A stretch of DNA of 64,000 bases from Ascaphus truei (Eukaryota; Chordata; Amphibia; Anura; Ascaphidae): the NCBI GenBank assembly GCA_036426205.1, contig CM071579.1:18083952-18147951 (forward strand). Reading direction: 5' to 3'. The position numbers were made by a program, and so were the translations under genes. The first letter of the stretch is position 1; each line of letters opens with the position of its first letter. Shown here piece by piece: positions 47,437 to 60,215 of the stretch. The notes under the pieces are model-generated. The model made no database searches. It was not told the DNA's origin and saw only the letters and a program-made list of their open reading frames with translations.

Positions 47437-48187
47437 TATAGCCCCTCTTCCCCCCCCCCCCTGATCACAGATCGGGCCCCCTAAGGTGTTCTGGGGTCTG
47501 GCTACATGTCTCTGTGTGGTGCATACCTGCTGGCAACAGGAGTTCCTGAGTCTCCCGCAATGACATGGGGGACAACAGCAACAGGTTACTGGGGTGAATG
47601 CCTTCATTCTCGTTCAATGGTGCAGCGCCTCCATCTATAGTAAGCCCCAGGAATGCGGGGTGGAATCCTTACCACAGAGATTCCCCACAGGCATGAGAGA
47701 TTCCAGTCTCACACAAGGTTCTCTTTAACAGCAGCAGTCTCTTTATTCTCTTGGGCAGCAGCAGCCGACAGGTACAATTGATGCACAGTCCACTAACTGT
47801 TCTCCCTTGTGATGTTCCCTGCCGCCACTCTGGACCAAAGGGCATCCAGAGTGGGGCTAGCTCTTCCCTCACCCCCTATGCAGGGTGAGAGGTATTTGGC
47901 CCACCTCACTAACTATAGCTATATCAGCTCTACTCATGAGCTGATCACTCCTCTCCTCCCTAACTCACTATCACTCCTGTCAGACTGACAGAACACACCC
48001 TAAATAGGAAATGCACAGCTCTTTTATGATCTCATGCTTTGACACAGGGTCAGGTGACCTACCTCCACCACTCAGGGCAAGTGCTTGAAGTGGGGGAAAC
48101 CCATGATAACTCCTGGCAACCTGCCCTTACCAGGGATTATACCAGAAGGAGGATAGAACTATAGCCTCATTTCTTACCAGGGCTACA
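47437..48187 (-). mobile_element. solo LTR, copy 4
   Basis: Starts TATAGCCCC and ends GGGCTACA. It is flanked by a perfect 4-bp duplication catg (47433-47436 and 48188-48191). On the minus strand AATAAA lies near 47745. It shares with copy 3 CAGCGCCTCCATCTATAG-type and CATACCTGCTGGCAACAGGA blocks. 751 bp, no internal genes. Confidence 0.8.
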
Positions 48188-48191
48188 CATG

Positions 48192-49582
48192 TAATAAATA
48201 CTTACAGCCGTGTCTTTGTCTTATGTGATCACAGTATTTATCCAGCAGGTGGGGCTACGGAGATACAAGCCTTTGTAGAAACTAATAACATTGTTTTTAG
48301 TGTCAGTTGTGGGTTTGTTATTAACAGTTTTTGGATAATTAAGTAATAAATCTTAAGGTAAAAATGTTGTTAGGTCAAAGTTAGAGAGAGTTGTTTGGAT
48401 TTGCATGAAATAATTGATCTATATATTTACCCTCAAAATGGGTATATTATCTATATATTTATCATTTTTTTTTTACCAGGAATAGCTATTTAATTATAAC
48501 CTGGTAATACCGATTCACCGACTTTTATTGCCCCCACTTTGGTGTTACATTTAAATTAAACGTGTACAGAATATGGCCTCCAAATAAAGACACTTCAGAT
48601 ATTTCGGGCGCCAACAACCGTAAAGACTAATTATTGCATTCCGACCTTCCAGACTCCAGAAAAGGCTTGAAGTTGGTCTGTGTTTTGACTGCAGTGTTAG
48701 CCTCTTTGTTGTCCCAAATCCATCACCTGTATCAGTTAGTAACTAAAAGTGGAACGGTGCGATGTTGTCCTGTTGAAAATTGTATTCATTTGCGACCAGA
48801 TATAAACTGTAAATATCATCTAAAATATGACAAAACCAAATTCAATACAGGTCATTTCCCCCAAGAAAATACCACCATCCCTAGTGTTAATTGTCATTCT
48901 AATTTTGCAAATAAAATGCCGCAGAAAACGGGGAAAGTGGCCTAATTAGGTACATTGTCCGGTCACTACAAACCCAAGGGTCTGTGCCTCACCAACCAGG
49001 CACCTGAACCAAGAGCCCAACAGCGCAATGAGCCTCACTTACTAGGTCCGAAATGCTGGCCAGGCCTTACCGACCACATACTAAATTGTAATATGCAAGA
49101 GTAGTTTATTTGGAAGACATACTGATGTAAAAATGCATGTCACAGTGAATCATATTAGCCCTGATCATTGCAACGTTAGAATTACTGCCGAAATGTGTCC
49201 TTAATTCGATCTGTGTCCCTCCGTTGCCTGTGATCCACGCAGAATGTAGGTCTCCCTTTTTCTATCTATGCCTAAATGAAGCACTTCACGGGTGAGAGCT
49301 TTCACTTTGTTGAAATCCCAATATATTTTGTGACGTCTGACTGCGGTTCTTAATGTGCGCCTCTAAGTTTTCTTTGCTTTTATTAATCAGCGTATATATT
49401 TGCCGCTCATAATGGCACAATCACTTGGATGTTTAGGAATTCAACTAATAATCATTGCGATGACTTCTGAACCATCGCAAGAGAATAACTGGGAAAGTCT
49501 TTGCTATTCATTATTAAATGGTCAAAAGTCAACAAATCTAACGTGGGCAATGCCCTTAGGCATAATAGTAAATATTTGTGTA
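48192..49582. other. unannotated stretch
   Basis: No gene or repeat recognised. The 103-codon plus-strand frame at 48634-48945 has no similarity that I know. Confidence 0.35.
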
Positions 49583-49590
49583 TTCTATAC

Positions 49591-49787
49591 CAGGGGCGCT
49601 CAACGCCAGTCCGCAACCCCCCCCCCCTCCCCCCAACAGGTCAGGTTTGCAGGATATCCCTGTTTCAGCACAGGTGGCTCAAACTTCGACTGAGCCACTG
49701 ATTGAGCCACCTGTGCTGAAGCTGGGATATCCATAAAAGCTGACCTGTGGGGGAGGGGGGCTTGAGGACTGAAGTTGAGTCCCCCTG
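49591..49787. mobile_element. hAT-type palindromic MITE with perfect duplication
   Basis: Flanked by ttctatac on both sides (49583-49590 and 49788-49795). Termini CAGGGGCGCTCAAC and GTTGAGTCCCCCTG. Both arms are present; C- and G-runs sit in the subterminal parts. Confidence 0.9.
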
Positions 49788-49982
49788 TTCTATACTACAG
49801 ACGTGGCTGGTTATGGGTAAAAAAAACTAGCACGTGGGGACTTCCGGTGACGTTAACCGGGATGGTCGGATAGCGAGGGAGCTCCCGGGACCCTCACAGC
49901 CTAAAACACTCAGCAGCAATTTTCCCCTGGAGCTTTCTCATGCTACACGAATGGACCACGTAGCTAAACCCCCCCCCCCCCT

Positions 49983-50960
49983 CATGTCTAATAAGACGAA
50001 AAAGCCGCCCGTCCAGGGTGTCTCACGGTTTTTCTCGCCTCCGCTGCGCGGGTCGGGAATGGCCACTGGAGAGCAAGATGGCGCTGGGTCACGTGCCCCA
50101 ACAAACAAAAGATCAAGATCGGACGACCGGAGGTATGATTGCGGAGGGCGAAATCCCACGCACATACCTGGAAGACCTCTTTCTTCACAACAATGCACGA
50201 AAAGCTGCATCAGTCTCTACAGCTGGATTTAAAAGCTGCAGTGGCCAAACTGGAGGAAGAAATAAATGGCCTCTCTCAGAGGACAACAGAATTGGAAGCC
50301 AAACTAGACGAGGCCCTACAACTACAGATGGCGGCAGATGGTGAAATCCCACATTTAGGTCAGGAGATTAATTTCCTTAAGGATGGTCTTGAGGAGGAAG
50401 AAAATCGAGACCAAAGACAAAACTTAAGAATTCGCAATGTCCCAGAAACAGTTCTCCCTGACCTTCTCCGGCCCTATCTAATAAAGCTTTTGAACACCAT
50501 CTGCGATGATTTCGAGGAGAAAGACTTTGAAATTGACCGGGCTCATTGGGCATTGGGCCCTAGGTCAGATGACCCAAAATGCAGCAGAGACGTAAATATG
50601 TGGCTCCACAGTTACTCTGCCAAGGAAAAGGTAATTGGAGCCTGCAGAGAGAACTTTATTCATTTTCAGAATGAACCTCTGCAAATATTTAATGACTTGT
50701 CCAGGGTGATTATCGGAAGACGCCGAGAATTTAGATCCCTAATCCTGCTCTTACGGGAAAAACGGGGTGCAATATAGATGGCGGTTCCCATTTAGACTTA
50801 TTGTCATTAAAAACGGGAAGCAGCTCTCCATCAGGCACCCAGAGGAGATAGATCAATTTGCCCATGCATTGGATCTGATGCCTCCACCCAACCAGAACCG
50901 AGAACCACAAAGAGCCCAAAGTTTGGAGCATGGTGCTGGACCGATTAGGGCCTCGGAGAG
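49983..50960 (+). pseudogene. L1 ORF1 remnant
   Basis: The nucleic-acid-binding chaperone of L1. The start is probably the ATG near 49983 (MSNKTKKPP); the frame then shifts at least twice before 50200. The main frame (50139-50777) has a leucine-rich coiled coil (about residues 20-80), then the RRM-like part with NLRIRNVPE and DFEIDRAHWALG. A single extra A in the run at about 50757-50762 shifts the frame. The C-terminal domain continues in another frame as YRWRFPFRLIVIKNGK, then LSIRHPEEIDQFAHAL (50770-50880). Broken, not translated as one protein. Confidence 0.8.
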
Positions 50961-52476
50961 GCTAGTACGGCAAAATGCCCAATGTCCTGAGAGGCTAACT
51001 TTATCTAACTTTCCCGCTGGTATCCTGACTTCGTTCCGACTGTTACCTGGGGAGAGTGAAATCGACAGAACCTACTCCACTCACCTGATAAAAGATGGCT
51101 GCCCCTCTGAAGGTTTGGATCCTGAGGCCTGTACTCAAGTCCGGATGCGAGGAGCCAATCCAGTAACAACAATAGAGTGCAGTTGTCGGGAAAAAGGCTT
51201 TATCTATGGGGGGTGCGGGGGGAGGGAGGTTGCGGTGGAGTCTGGGGGTTCGGTCTGTGGTTGTGACCCAAGGGGGCCTTTTCGACTGGGCCTTGTGTTT
51301 CCCATGGGTGGGGCTGAGAGAACCGGGTGTTGGGTCTGCCTCGTCGGTAGACAGCTTGGGACTGTGACCGGGGTGGGACGGATGTTCCCTGAATGACCCC
51401 CGGATGCGGAGCCCCACTCTCAGCAGAAAATCCAGGTATGATCGGTAAACTCTACTTACTGTTTTGTTAAGACACATGGAGCAGGCCGAACCCGATCCCG
51501 GGTAGTCGGAAGAGAGGGGAGTCAAGCTTCGGATGACCAAGAGCCCCAATTGTGGGGAGTTAGAATAGTTAAACATATTATGCTATTGTTATAACTTGAA
51601 TTATCTTCATGTTTTGGGTCCAGGTGTGATTTGTGGCGGAGATGGGCTGGACGAGATCATTGCTCGTTCCCCGGGCGCATTGACCCAGCCCCGGTCCCAT
51701 AGGTTTCTTTGATATTTTCCCATCCCCGTTATTTCACTATTATAACACTGAGCGGGCCATCCCGATCCATGGTTCTCGGACGAGAGCCGGACATTAGGCG
51801 GTCAAGAGCCCCCCCTCAGGAGGGATAAGAAATGTATCTTTAATATACCCAGTTTCTCTGCTTAGATGTTTTCCACGACTTTCCTTGTTAAGTTGATTCA
51901 AGTGACTTTTTGAAGTGTTTAGAAGTGCCATAAAAATGTTCCAAAGTAGTCTGAAAAGGTTCAAACTGTTTAAGATTTTTCCCTTAGATGAGAGGTTAAT
52001 CTCTCCCCCTCCACCTCCCTCCCCGTTCTTTTTATTTTTATACCCCCCCCCCCCCCCCCCCCCCACACCATGCCCCTTTCCCTCCCTACCCCTCTTTACC
52101 TGTCCTCCTGGTCCCTACTGTATTCAAATGTGGTAAATAAGTCCCGAATAAGTTAAGTGTTTTTGAAGTGTTTGAAATGTTTGGACTTTGTTTTGACCTC
52201 CTAAAATGAGGTTATAGCCATAAAAACTTTTATGAGATAGCTGGTCTATCAATAATTAAAAAAGCTTCCTCTGTATTGAAGTTTTTGATATACAAAATAT
52301 CCTCCTGGTTCCCCTCCCCTCCCTTTCTCCCCCCATCCTTCGCCCCTCACCCCTCCCTTTCTCCCCCCATCCTCCCCCCCCCCCCCCCCCCCCTTTTTTC
52401 CCCCCCTTTTCCCCCCCCCCCCCCCCCCCCTCTGCCACCCCCTTTCCCTCCCTCCCTCCCTCCCCACCCTCCCAGA
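50961..52476. other. inter-ORF region of the L1 with C-rich tracts
   Basis: No known L1 protein part is visible. The start of the ORF2 endonuclease should lie near the end of this region but is replaced by C/T-rich low-complexity sequence. The open frames at 50767-51396 (after the ORF1 end) and on the minus strand have no recognisable similarity. Confidence 0.5.
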
Positions 52477-55400
52477 CTAGTAAGGAGGAGGCTGGCTCAT
52501 CAGGAACTTAAAAGATCTGGCGGTGATATAATATTCCTTCAGGAGACACATTTCGGGGTGCACGATCCCCCTAACACATTTAGGAGTGTTTTTCCATTGG
52601 CATTTTATTCCTCATTCAGCAGCAAGACACGAGGGGTGGCGATTCTAATCCGGCAGGGGGATCCCCTTTAATGCAGAAAAAGTGGTCACTGACCCAGAGG
52701 GCAGATTTCTTGTAATCTATAGTTCACTTTCTGGCTCGGCAATTGCTCTAATCAATCTATACTCGCCAAATGAGAACCAGACGGAATTTCTGAAACCAGT
52801 ATTGGGAACGATTGAACCCAGTTTTTTGTCGTCTATGATTGTAGGGGGAGACCTGAATATGGTGTCTAATCCCGAAGTAAATAGATCTTCTACCCCAGGT
52901 CAGACGCACACTGCTCAGGTTAAAAAAACAGGGGTATAATAAAGGACTTTTCATCAGGGCCAGAGGGACTTCACGTTCTATTCCTCTCCTCACCAAACCT
53001 ACTCACTAATAGACTATTTTTTAGTCACAAAAAATATCTTTCAGGCCTCTTTAAATTCGGATATTGGACCTATCACTTGGTCAGATCATGCGCCTATTGA
53101 CCTAACCCTCACCCTCCCATTTGTAAAAACGAACTCCTTTCACTGAAGATTAAATTATTCACTTCTGAATCACCCAGAAATAGAGAACGAAATTAAACGG
53201 GCCCTAAAAGAATATTTAAATCTCAATAAAGGCTCGGTCTCATCTCCGGCAATGCTCTGGGAAGCCCATAAGGCTACAATCAGGGATAACTTTATATCCA
53301 TAGCATCTTACAGGAAAAAAGTTAAACTGAAAATATATAAAGAACTAACAGATAAAGTTACAAATTTGGAACAACTACATAAAGCAAATCCGTCAAAAAA
53401 AAATATACAAAGCCTTGGGCACTGCCAGATCAGAGCTGAGACAGATACAGCTAGAAGATGTTGACAAGGGTAATAAAGCGGATAAACTTTTAGTAAATAA
53501 ACTAAGGGGGGTGAGGGTGAGGTCTTAAATAATGGAGATTAAGGATAAAAATGGCTATATTATTTACAATGGCAGGAGAATTGCACAAGAATTCCCCACA
53601 TTTGACACAAAATTATATCATTTAAATTCCCATAAGGGAGCGTCTCAGCTCTCAAATTCAGGGGCAATAATGAGTTATTTAGACAATTGCAATCTACCCC
53701 AGTTGACCGAAGATGAAATTAAGATACTAAATGGTAAGATTACCCAGACTGAAATAGTAGAAGTGGTCAAAACACTGAAAATATCCAAAGCCCCAGGCCC
53801 TGATGGTTTTTACTAACGTTTATTACAAAAGGTGATGGAAATCAATCCCGCCATCCATGTCGACCGCAAATCTAGCCATTATACACAAAGAGGGCCGAGA
53901 TCCTATGTAATGTGGTATTTATCGCCCAATCTCTTTGTTAAATAATGATCTGAAATTATATAGCAGCATCTTGGCGAACAGATTAAACCCTATCTTGCCC
54001 CGATTGATAGATATCGACCAAATTGGATTTGTGTCCGGTAGACAAGCATCAGACAACACCTGGAAAATAATAAATATAGTGGACCATGTTCACCTTACTG
54101 GAACCAAAACCATTTGGTTAAGTCTGGATGCAGAGAAGGCGTTTGACAGAATAGATTGGGTATTCGTAGATAAAACACTACAGAAATTTGGATTTAAAGA
54201 TTCTTTTGTAGAAGAGTCTGAGTACGTTATCAAAATCCGACAGCTCTAGTTAAGCTACCAGGGAATAACCTGGATCCGGTTAAAATAAAAAATGGTACGA
54301 GACAGGCTTGCCCATTGTCCCCTCTTCTTTTTGCTCTAACGATTGAACCACTAGCTGCTAATATTAGAACACATATTTATATACAAGGTACAGTATAGTA
54401 ATTGGAAAAATAAATGATAACATTTCATTATTCGCTGATGATATTATTCTGACTTTAGCTAATCCCCAGACCTCTTTACCCAATCTTCAAAAAACATTGT
54501 CTGACTTTGGGAAAATCTCAGGATCTAAAATTAATAATGATAAATCCGAAGTTTTAAATTTGAATCTCCCATATCCGGAGATTAAATTACAAAAACTGAA
54601 TTTTAATTACAGATGGAGTTCCTCTCACATTAAATATCTGGGAGTAAATGTGACCAGGCCCCACCACTCTCCATATCAGAGCAACTACCCACCCCTGTTT
54701 GATAAGATCAAAAAGGATCTGGCGAAGTGGGAAGGAAACCAGGTGTCATGGATAGGGAGAATAGTATCAGTTAAAAGGAACATACTCCCTACATTACTAT
54801 ATCATTTTCAGACTCTCCCGGTCCGTATCCCTGGATCCGAATTGAAAAATCTACCAAATAAAATATTTCATTTTATTTGGCAGGGCAAAAGACCCAGAAC
54901 AGCTAAATCGGTTATGAAGACCTTAAAGATAAGAGGGGGTATGGGTGTCCCAGACATCTCAAAATACTATGAGGCCGCCCAATTACGGCAGGTGGTAGTG
55001 TGGAACGCAGACCCAATTCAAAATTGTTGGTTGGCCATAGAATCCCAATACACTAGAACGCCTTCTCTGCTAATATCTCTTTGGGCTCCCGATAAGAGGG
55101 ATATGCAAGCAAAAATGTTTGATCTGGGGGCGATGAGATTCACTTGGGAGATCTGGACCAAATCCAAGGGCAAATTTAAACTCGCGTCTCCCGCGTCACA
55201 ACTCACCTCGCTTTCCGATAATCCTAACTTCCCCCCAGGATGTGACTACAAACAATTTGACCAATTTAAAGCAAAGGGTATTAGAGTCATTGCTGATCTA
55301 TTCGATAATTCCCTTCCCTTGACGGTTTTGAGGCACTGTGTAGGAGAGATCATTATTAAAAAGGTTTGATTACTAGAATATATGCGGGAATGGAGGCCTC

Positions 55401-55950
55401 GGTTGATTCTGCTGATCATGACTATATGCTCAAATGGGTGGCTGACTTAAACATAGAAATCGACAGAGATGATTGGGGGGATATTTGGGAGTTTGCTGCG
55501 AAAACCTCCATATGTACTACTATTAAAGAAAATATATATAAAGTCCTATTTTCTTGGTACCTCCACTCCAACCCGATTGAAACAAATCTACCCTCTGGTG
55601 TCTGATCTATTTTAGAGGGGTTGCAGGCAAAGGGGTGATATGGTTCATATCTGGTGGACATGCCCAGCGATACAGAAATACTGGATCACTATTCAAACTA
55701 TTATTAAAGAAATAACGGACTCATCCATCCCCATTGACCCGCTGATCTTGTTGTTGTCAAAGCCAGTTGAAGATATTGGTCACCCAATGAGAAGGCTGAT
55801 CTCATTTATTCTGAGGGCAGCGAGATGCGCCGTGGCGGCCTGGTGGAAGAAAATAGCCCCCCCCCCCCCCCCCCCCCCCCCCCCAGACAAAATGTTGAGA
55901 AAATGATCAACGAGGTGATGCTGATGGAGAAAATGACTTTTTTGAAGCAG
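52477..55950 (+). pseudogene. L1 ORF2 remnant (endonuclease, reverse transcriptase, C-terminal domain)
   Basis: Endonuclease: FLQETH (52534-52551), GGDLN (52844-52858) and SDHAPI (53081-53098) are kept, but its N-terminus is missing and two frameshifts separate these motifs. Reverse transcriptase: KAPGPDGF (about 53790), a gap of missing sequence near 53835-53900, YRPISLLN, GFVSGRQASDN, SLDAEKAFDRIDW (about 54120), NGTRQACPLSPLLFA (about 54285) and the catalytic FADD (54431-54442). The 290-codon frame 54497-55369 covers the thumb and beyond. A Cys/His region with HIWWTCP lies near 55650, and the end is near 55997. A C-run at 55857-55884 gives a false poly-proline. Several stops (53814-53816, 53908, 54395) confirm a pseudogene. 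Confidence 0.85.
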
Positions 55951-56537
55951 TCGACGGATGCATTTTATAAAACGTGGGACCCATGGTTGGGACAGTGAAC
56001 TGGTCTAAACCAAATGCACTAATTCTGACAGTCAAGGTCTGTGATATCAATTCACAGAAGATAAAATGTGTAGCTAACATTGAGTTGCGACCGCACTGAA
56101 ATGGAATAATTGGAATAATGGAGCTGTATTTGTAGAAATAAAGGGCTTCCCCACAACTGGAGAAATAGGAGGATCTTGCTTTAAGTTAGAAGAGGTTATC
56201 CCTGGCGTTCGCTGAGGACGAGGGGGTTCACTACTCCTCCCCCCTCCCACCCCCTTCTCCCCTTCATCTTTCTCTTTTCTTTTTCCTTTTCACTTTGACT
56301 TTCCTATAGGACATCCACTGGACAGCGCTAGCTTGACTTTATCGTCAGCTAGTAGGAAATCGATACACGCAGTGGATTGTTCAATATTGATAAGGTGTTA
56401 TTAAGCATTATACGATGTTTTCTTGGTATCCCTATATTTACTGAAACTTTAACTGTATCATGTTTTATATCAATGTCGTGAGATGTTATTTATATTTTGT
56501 TTACCCAATAAAAATATTTAAAAAAAAAAAAAAAAAA

Positions 56538-56815
56538 CCCCGGCACAATATTTATCAAAGCAAAAAACCTCTTTGCTTCCTATGCTCTTATTTTTCTTCT
56601 GATAAATCTGCTGTAGTCCTTTTCCTCCGCTTTGCAAGCCAGAGACTTTCATTCATATCCGCCATGATCTTAAAAGTCCAGGAAAATGATATTTACAGTA
56701 CTGAAACATACAATGTAGACCAACATACAGTATACAGAACAATATAATATAGAACCAACTCATACTTCCCTTCAGAAACACTATAGTCTACTAACCAAAA
56801 ATTAGTGGTTTCTTT
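56538..56815. other. unannotated stretch
   Basis: No gene recognised. Confidence 0.4.
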
Positions 56816-57154
56816 TTCAAGGGTTACATAGTTACTTAGTAATATTACATAGTTACATAGTAATATTACATTGTTACATCGTAATATTACATAGTTACAT
56901 CGTAATATTACATAGTTACCTAGTTACATAGTAGATGAGGTTGAAAAAAAAGACGTACGTCCATCAAGTTCAACCTATGCTAAATTTAGACGACAGATAC
57001 TTTATCCGATATCCGTACTTACAGTATATTGACCCAGACGAAGGCAAACAAGAAACCCCAGTGGAATATCATCTAATGATATCTCATAAGGGGATAAATA
57101 AATTCCTTCCTCACTCCAAGAATAATAATATAATGTTGCACAGTATCGATTGGC
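56816..57154 (-). repeat. CR1 LINE 3' end with tail repeats
   Basis: GTAGATGAGGTTGAAAAAA, CAACCTATGCTAAATTTAGA and CCCAGACGAAGGCAAACAAG match the 3' UTR of the CR1 at 39543. Its terminal TTACATAGTTACATAGTAA-type units are repeated 4-5 times (56825-56935). A hAT MITE interrupts the upstream end. Confidence 0.75.
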
Positions 57155-57162
57155 CTTTAGAT

Positions 57163-57465
57163 CAGCTGTGCGCAAACTGTGGGGTGCAAGATTTTTTTTT
57201 GGGGGGGGGGGGGGGGGCGCAGGCGGTTGCAGATGTCCCGCGCTCTTCCCCAAGGCATTTAAATTAAATGCCGGGGGACCGCGTGAGGCCCCTGCAACCT
57301 GTACTTACCGAGATTCAGCCGGCTTCAGGACGCATGACCATTGCAACGTGGCGTCAAATGACGCTGTGACATCAAATGATGCAGCGTGAGGTAAGGGGGG
57401 GGGAACAACAACAGAGGAGAGCAGGCAAGGGGGGGGGTGCAGCACAAAAAGTTTGCGCACCCCTG
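57163..57465. mobile_element. hAT-type MITE, second family, perfect duplication
   Basis: Flanked by ctttagat on both sides (57155-57162 and 57466-57473). Termini CAGCTGTGCGCAAACT and AGTTTGCGCACCCCTG. Internal GC-rich part with GTGGCGTCAAATGACGC and GACATCAAATGATGCAGCG; G-runs at both sides. 303 bp, no transposase. Different from the 185-bp family but with the same kind of target site. Confidence 0.9.
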
Positions 57466-57473
57466 CTTTAGAT

Positions 57474-59041
57474 CTCCAAAACGTTTTCCATTACTGTGCG
57501 GTTTTGATCATTTATACTTATCCTGTGTACACAAGCTTAAGATGCATCTTTTACTTTAGCTTAATCGTATCTTGCTTGTCTTGTGCTTTGAAGCTGTTAT
57601 CCCGCAAGTTTCCTACTCCCTTCCCTCCCCAATCTATTATTTCCCCAACCCCGTCCCTCATCCTATGGAACAACTACATTGATTATATTTGTTGTAAAAA
57701 AATAATTCTGTTTATTAATGTGCTACCTTTTAATGGGGCATTACACCTTTATAAAATGAGTGGCATGCAAACTTTTAAGACCGTACGAGTCTTTTAGGGG
57801 CTACAGTCCAACATCGTTCTTATAAATAGTGTAATAGTATAAATAAATAGAATCTCGGTACATAGGTACGGAACTGCAACTATTCCTCCTTTACGTCAGA
57901 ACTACCATTTGCTAATTAATAGACCTCACATTTATGTATAAACTAAACAGTACATCTAGGTTCCAGAAAACGGTACTTCCAACTCTATCTATTAGTCTAC
58001 CTAATGGCCAAACCCCACTCAGTCTAACTAGTGCAAATGCTTTAGTTTATCTCTTAACAAGGAAAAGTGCGGTGCAAATGTAAATGTCGCTTGTTATTTT
58101 AAGGCAGTGATGCAGAGCAGACAGAATGTAGCGTACGTTTAGCTTGCTTAGCAGATGTCTGCAGATCACTTTATGTTAATTTCAACATAAAAACTAATAC
58201 ATTTTGGGGCTAGCCTTGTTACTTAAATATTTATTTCTGGTAGGAAGATACGTGGCAGAATATAGTCCTTCGCCCTTATTGACCAGGCTCTGCTTGACTT
58301 CAGTGGTTCCCTGGTTTGAAAGGCCCTCTAAATAATTTTTATTCCCAATTTAAACTTCATTTGATATACCAAGCACTTACTTGAAAGAATAAACTACTTA
58401 CACAATGGCATTGTTGTCTTGACATAGAATAAGTAACTATTTGAACACCACTTAAAGTTACAGCGATATTATTTTTCCTGCATAATGTCCTATTCATTTC
58501 AAAATCCTAACAATTGAACATTGTCAATTGGTTACATTTTGAATTGAGCTGTTTATTTTATTTTACAAACACTTGTGACCATCAATTAAAAATACACTGA
58601 AATGCAATGATAGAGACCTAAAGAGACCTTATTTATCTTTAGGGTTGGGATTGACATGCTTAGGTGTACACATTTTTTAGCGTATGTTTGATGGTTCAGT
58701 TAGGGATGAGTACTTTATTTTCATTTAAAGAGAACAGATTTTGGGGTATAATCACATCTTTTGTATCTCTGCATCGAAAAAAAACTTAATACACATTCTG
58801 CTCAGCCTTGTACCTTCTCAACTGGAACTACACAAGTCCTGCCCAAAATCCCCATAGCTGCATGTCCTCTCTGCTACGCCGCTATTCTATGTTTAATGGA
58901 AATGTTGAACCTTGCATAAAATTGTTCTATTGTTCTATGCCAAGCTGTACAAGAGGCCAATTCACATATAAATCCAACCACAATCACGATTACCAATACG
59001 ATATGGGCATCAAGAATCTCTTAACCTAACACTTCCTATTG
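57474..59041. other. unannotated stretch
   Basis: No gene or repeat recognised over about 1.5 kb. Confidence 0.35.
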
Positions 59042-59049
59042 ATCTACAT

Positions 59050-59232
59050 CAGGATTGGCCAACTCCAGTCCTCAAGGGCCACCAACAGGTCAGGTTTTAA
59101 GGATAATCCTGCTTCAACACAGGTGGCTCAGTCAATGACTTAGCCACTGATTAAGCCACCTGTGCTGAAGCAGAGATATCATTCAAACCTGGCCTGTTGG
59201 TGGCCCTTGAGGACTGTAGTGGGCCAGTCCTG
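59050..59232. mobile_element. hAT-type palindromic MITE with duplication
   Basis: Flanks atctacat (59042-59049) and atctacgt (59233-59240), 7 of 8. Termini CAGGATTGGCCAACTCC and GGGCCAGTCCTG. Confidence 0.85.
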
Positions 59233-59240
59233 ATCTACGT

Positions 59241-59766
59241 AGTCATTGTTATATAATGATATTATTATACATATATAGTACTGTACATATTATTACAATG
59301 TACGCAAGACAAAAGCTGATAACCCATGTGAAATACCATGTCAGACTGATATTAAGGCATGCACAGGGTAACTATATTTTGTTTTTTTTAATGTTCATAG
59401 TATTCAGATGTGGAGCTTCATTAACACGCACCAACATGTTTTTGTAAAACATTAACCAAAAAGCTTTTTGATTTGTACTGTTCTATGGGACATAAAGTTC
59501 AACCCCAGGACGACAGCCAACACGTCATTAAGAGCGTATACTGTATGCTGCCCCTTATATTGCTAGAAAAGGTTTACATGTGCAGGCTTCCCACATTGAA
59601 AAAATATTTACTGAGTACTTTCATCCGGTCAAGTTATTAACCTGGATGTGTCTTAAAAAATTATATTTTGTAAAGAAAGTGCCCAGGATGCAGTAAAACT
59701 ATCTAACGTGCATACAGTATATACTATTGTACGTACATTAAGTAACTCTTTACATTGCTCTATACC
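59241..59766. other. unannotated stretch
   Basis: No gene or repeat recognised. Confidence 0.4.
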
Positions 59767-59767
59767 A

Positions 59768-60215
59768 GTGTTTTTCAACCAGGGTTACTAGAACTATGAC
59801 GGGTTCCGTTCAATTTTCAGGTCATTCAGGTTGGGGTTCCTTACAATGTATCTGATCTCAGACGTGCTATTAGAGAGGGTTGGGGTTCCTTACAATGTAT
59901 CTGATCTCAGGCGTGCTATTAGAGAGGGTTGAGGTTCCTTACAATGCATCTGATCTCTGACGTGCTATTAGAGAGGGTTGGGGTTCCTTATATTGTATCT
60001 GATCTCAGACGCGCTATTAGAGAGGGTTGGGGTTCCTTATATTGTATCTGATCTCAGACGTGCTATTAGAGAGGGTTGGGGTTCCATACAATGCATCTGA
60101 TCTCAGACGCGCTATTAGAGAGGGTTGGGGTTCCTTATATTGTATCTGATCTCAGACGCACTATTAGAGAGGGTTGGGATTCCTCAAAATTTCACAATAT
60201 AATTTTAGGGTTCCA
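59768..60215 (+). repeat. 49-bp minisatellite in a hAT-like element, about 7 copies
   Basis: Starts with a hAT-like end, CAGTGTTTTTCAACCAGGG. Units of TTGGGGTTCCTTACAATGTA, TCTGATCTCAGACGTGCTAT, TAGAGAGGG begin at 59831, 59880, 59929 and so on to about 60180. Same unit as 46165-46550, opposite strand. The far end of the element is not found. Confidence 0.85.

Larger units (their letters stand above)
49836..56537 (+). mobile_element. nearly full-length L1-type LINE, inactive
   Basis: A 6.7-kb unit: GC-rich leader starting near GGGGACTTCCGGTGACG, ORF1 remnant, a long low-complexity gap (51400-52470, with C-runs at about 52039-52068 and 52370-52430), ORF2 remnant, 3' UTR, AATAAA at 56507-56512 and a poly(A) of 18 (56520-56537). 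This order is that of an L1-clade element. I could not find the target-site duplication, perhaps because of decay. Numerous frameshifts and stops in both ORFs make it inactive. Confidence 0.85.

Noticed and set aside
55856..55906. Poly-proline tract ending the L1 ORF2
   Set aside because: It is encoded by a single C homopolymer of about 28 bases, likely a local expansion or sequencing artefact.
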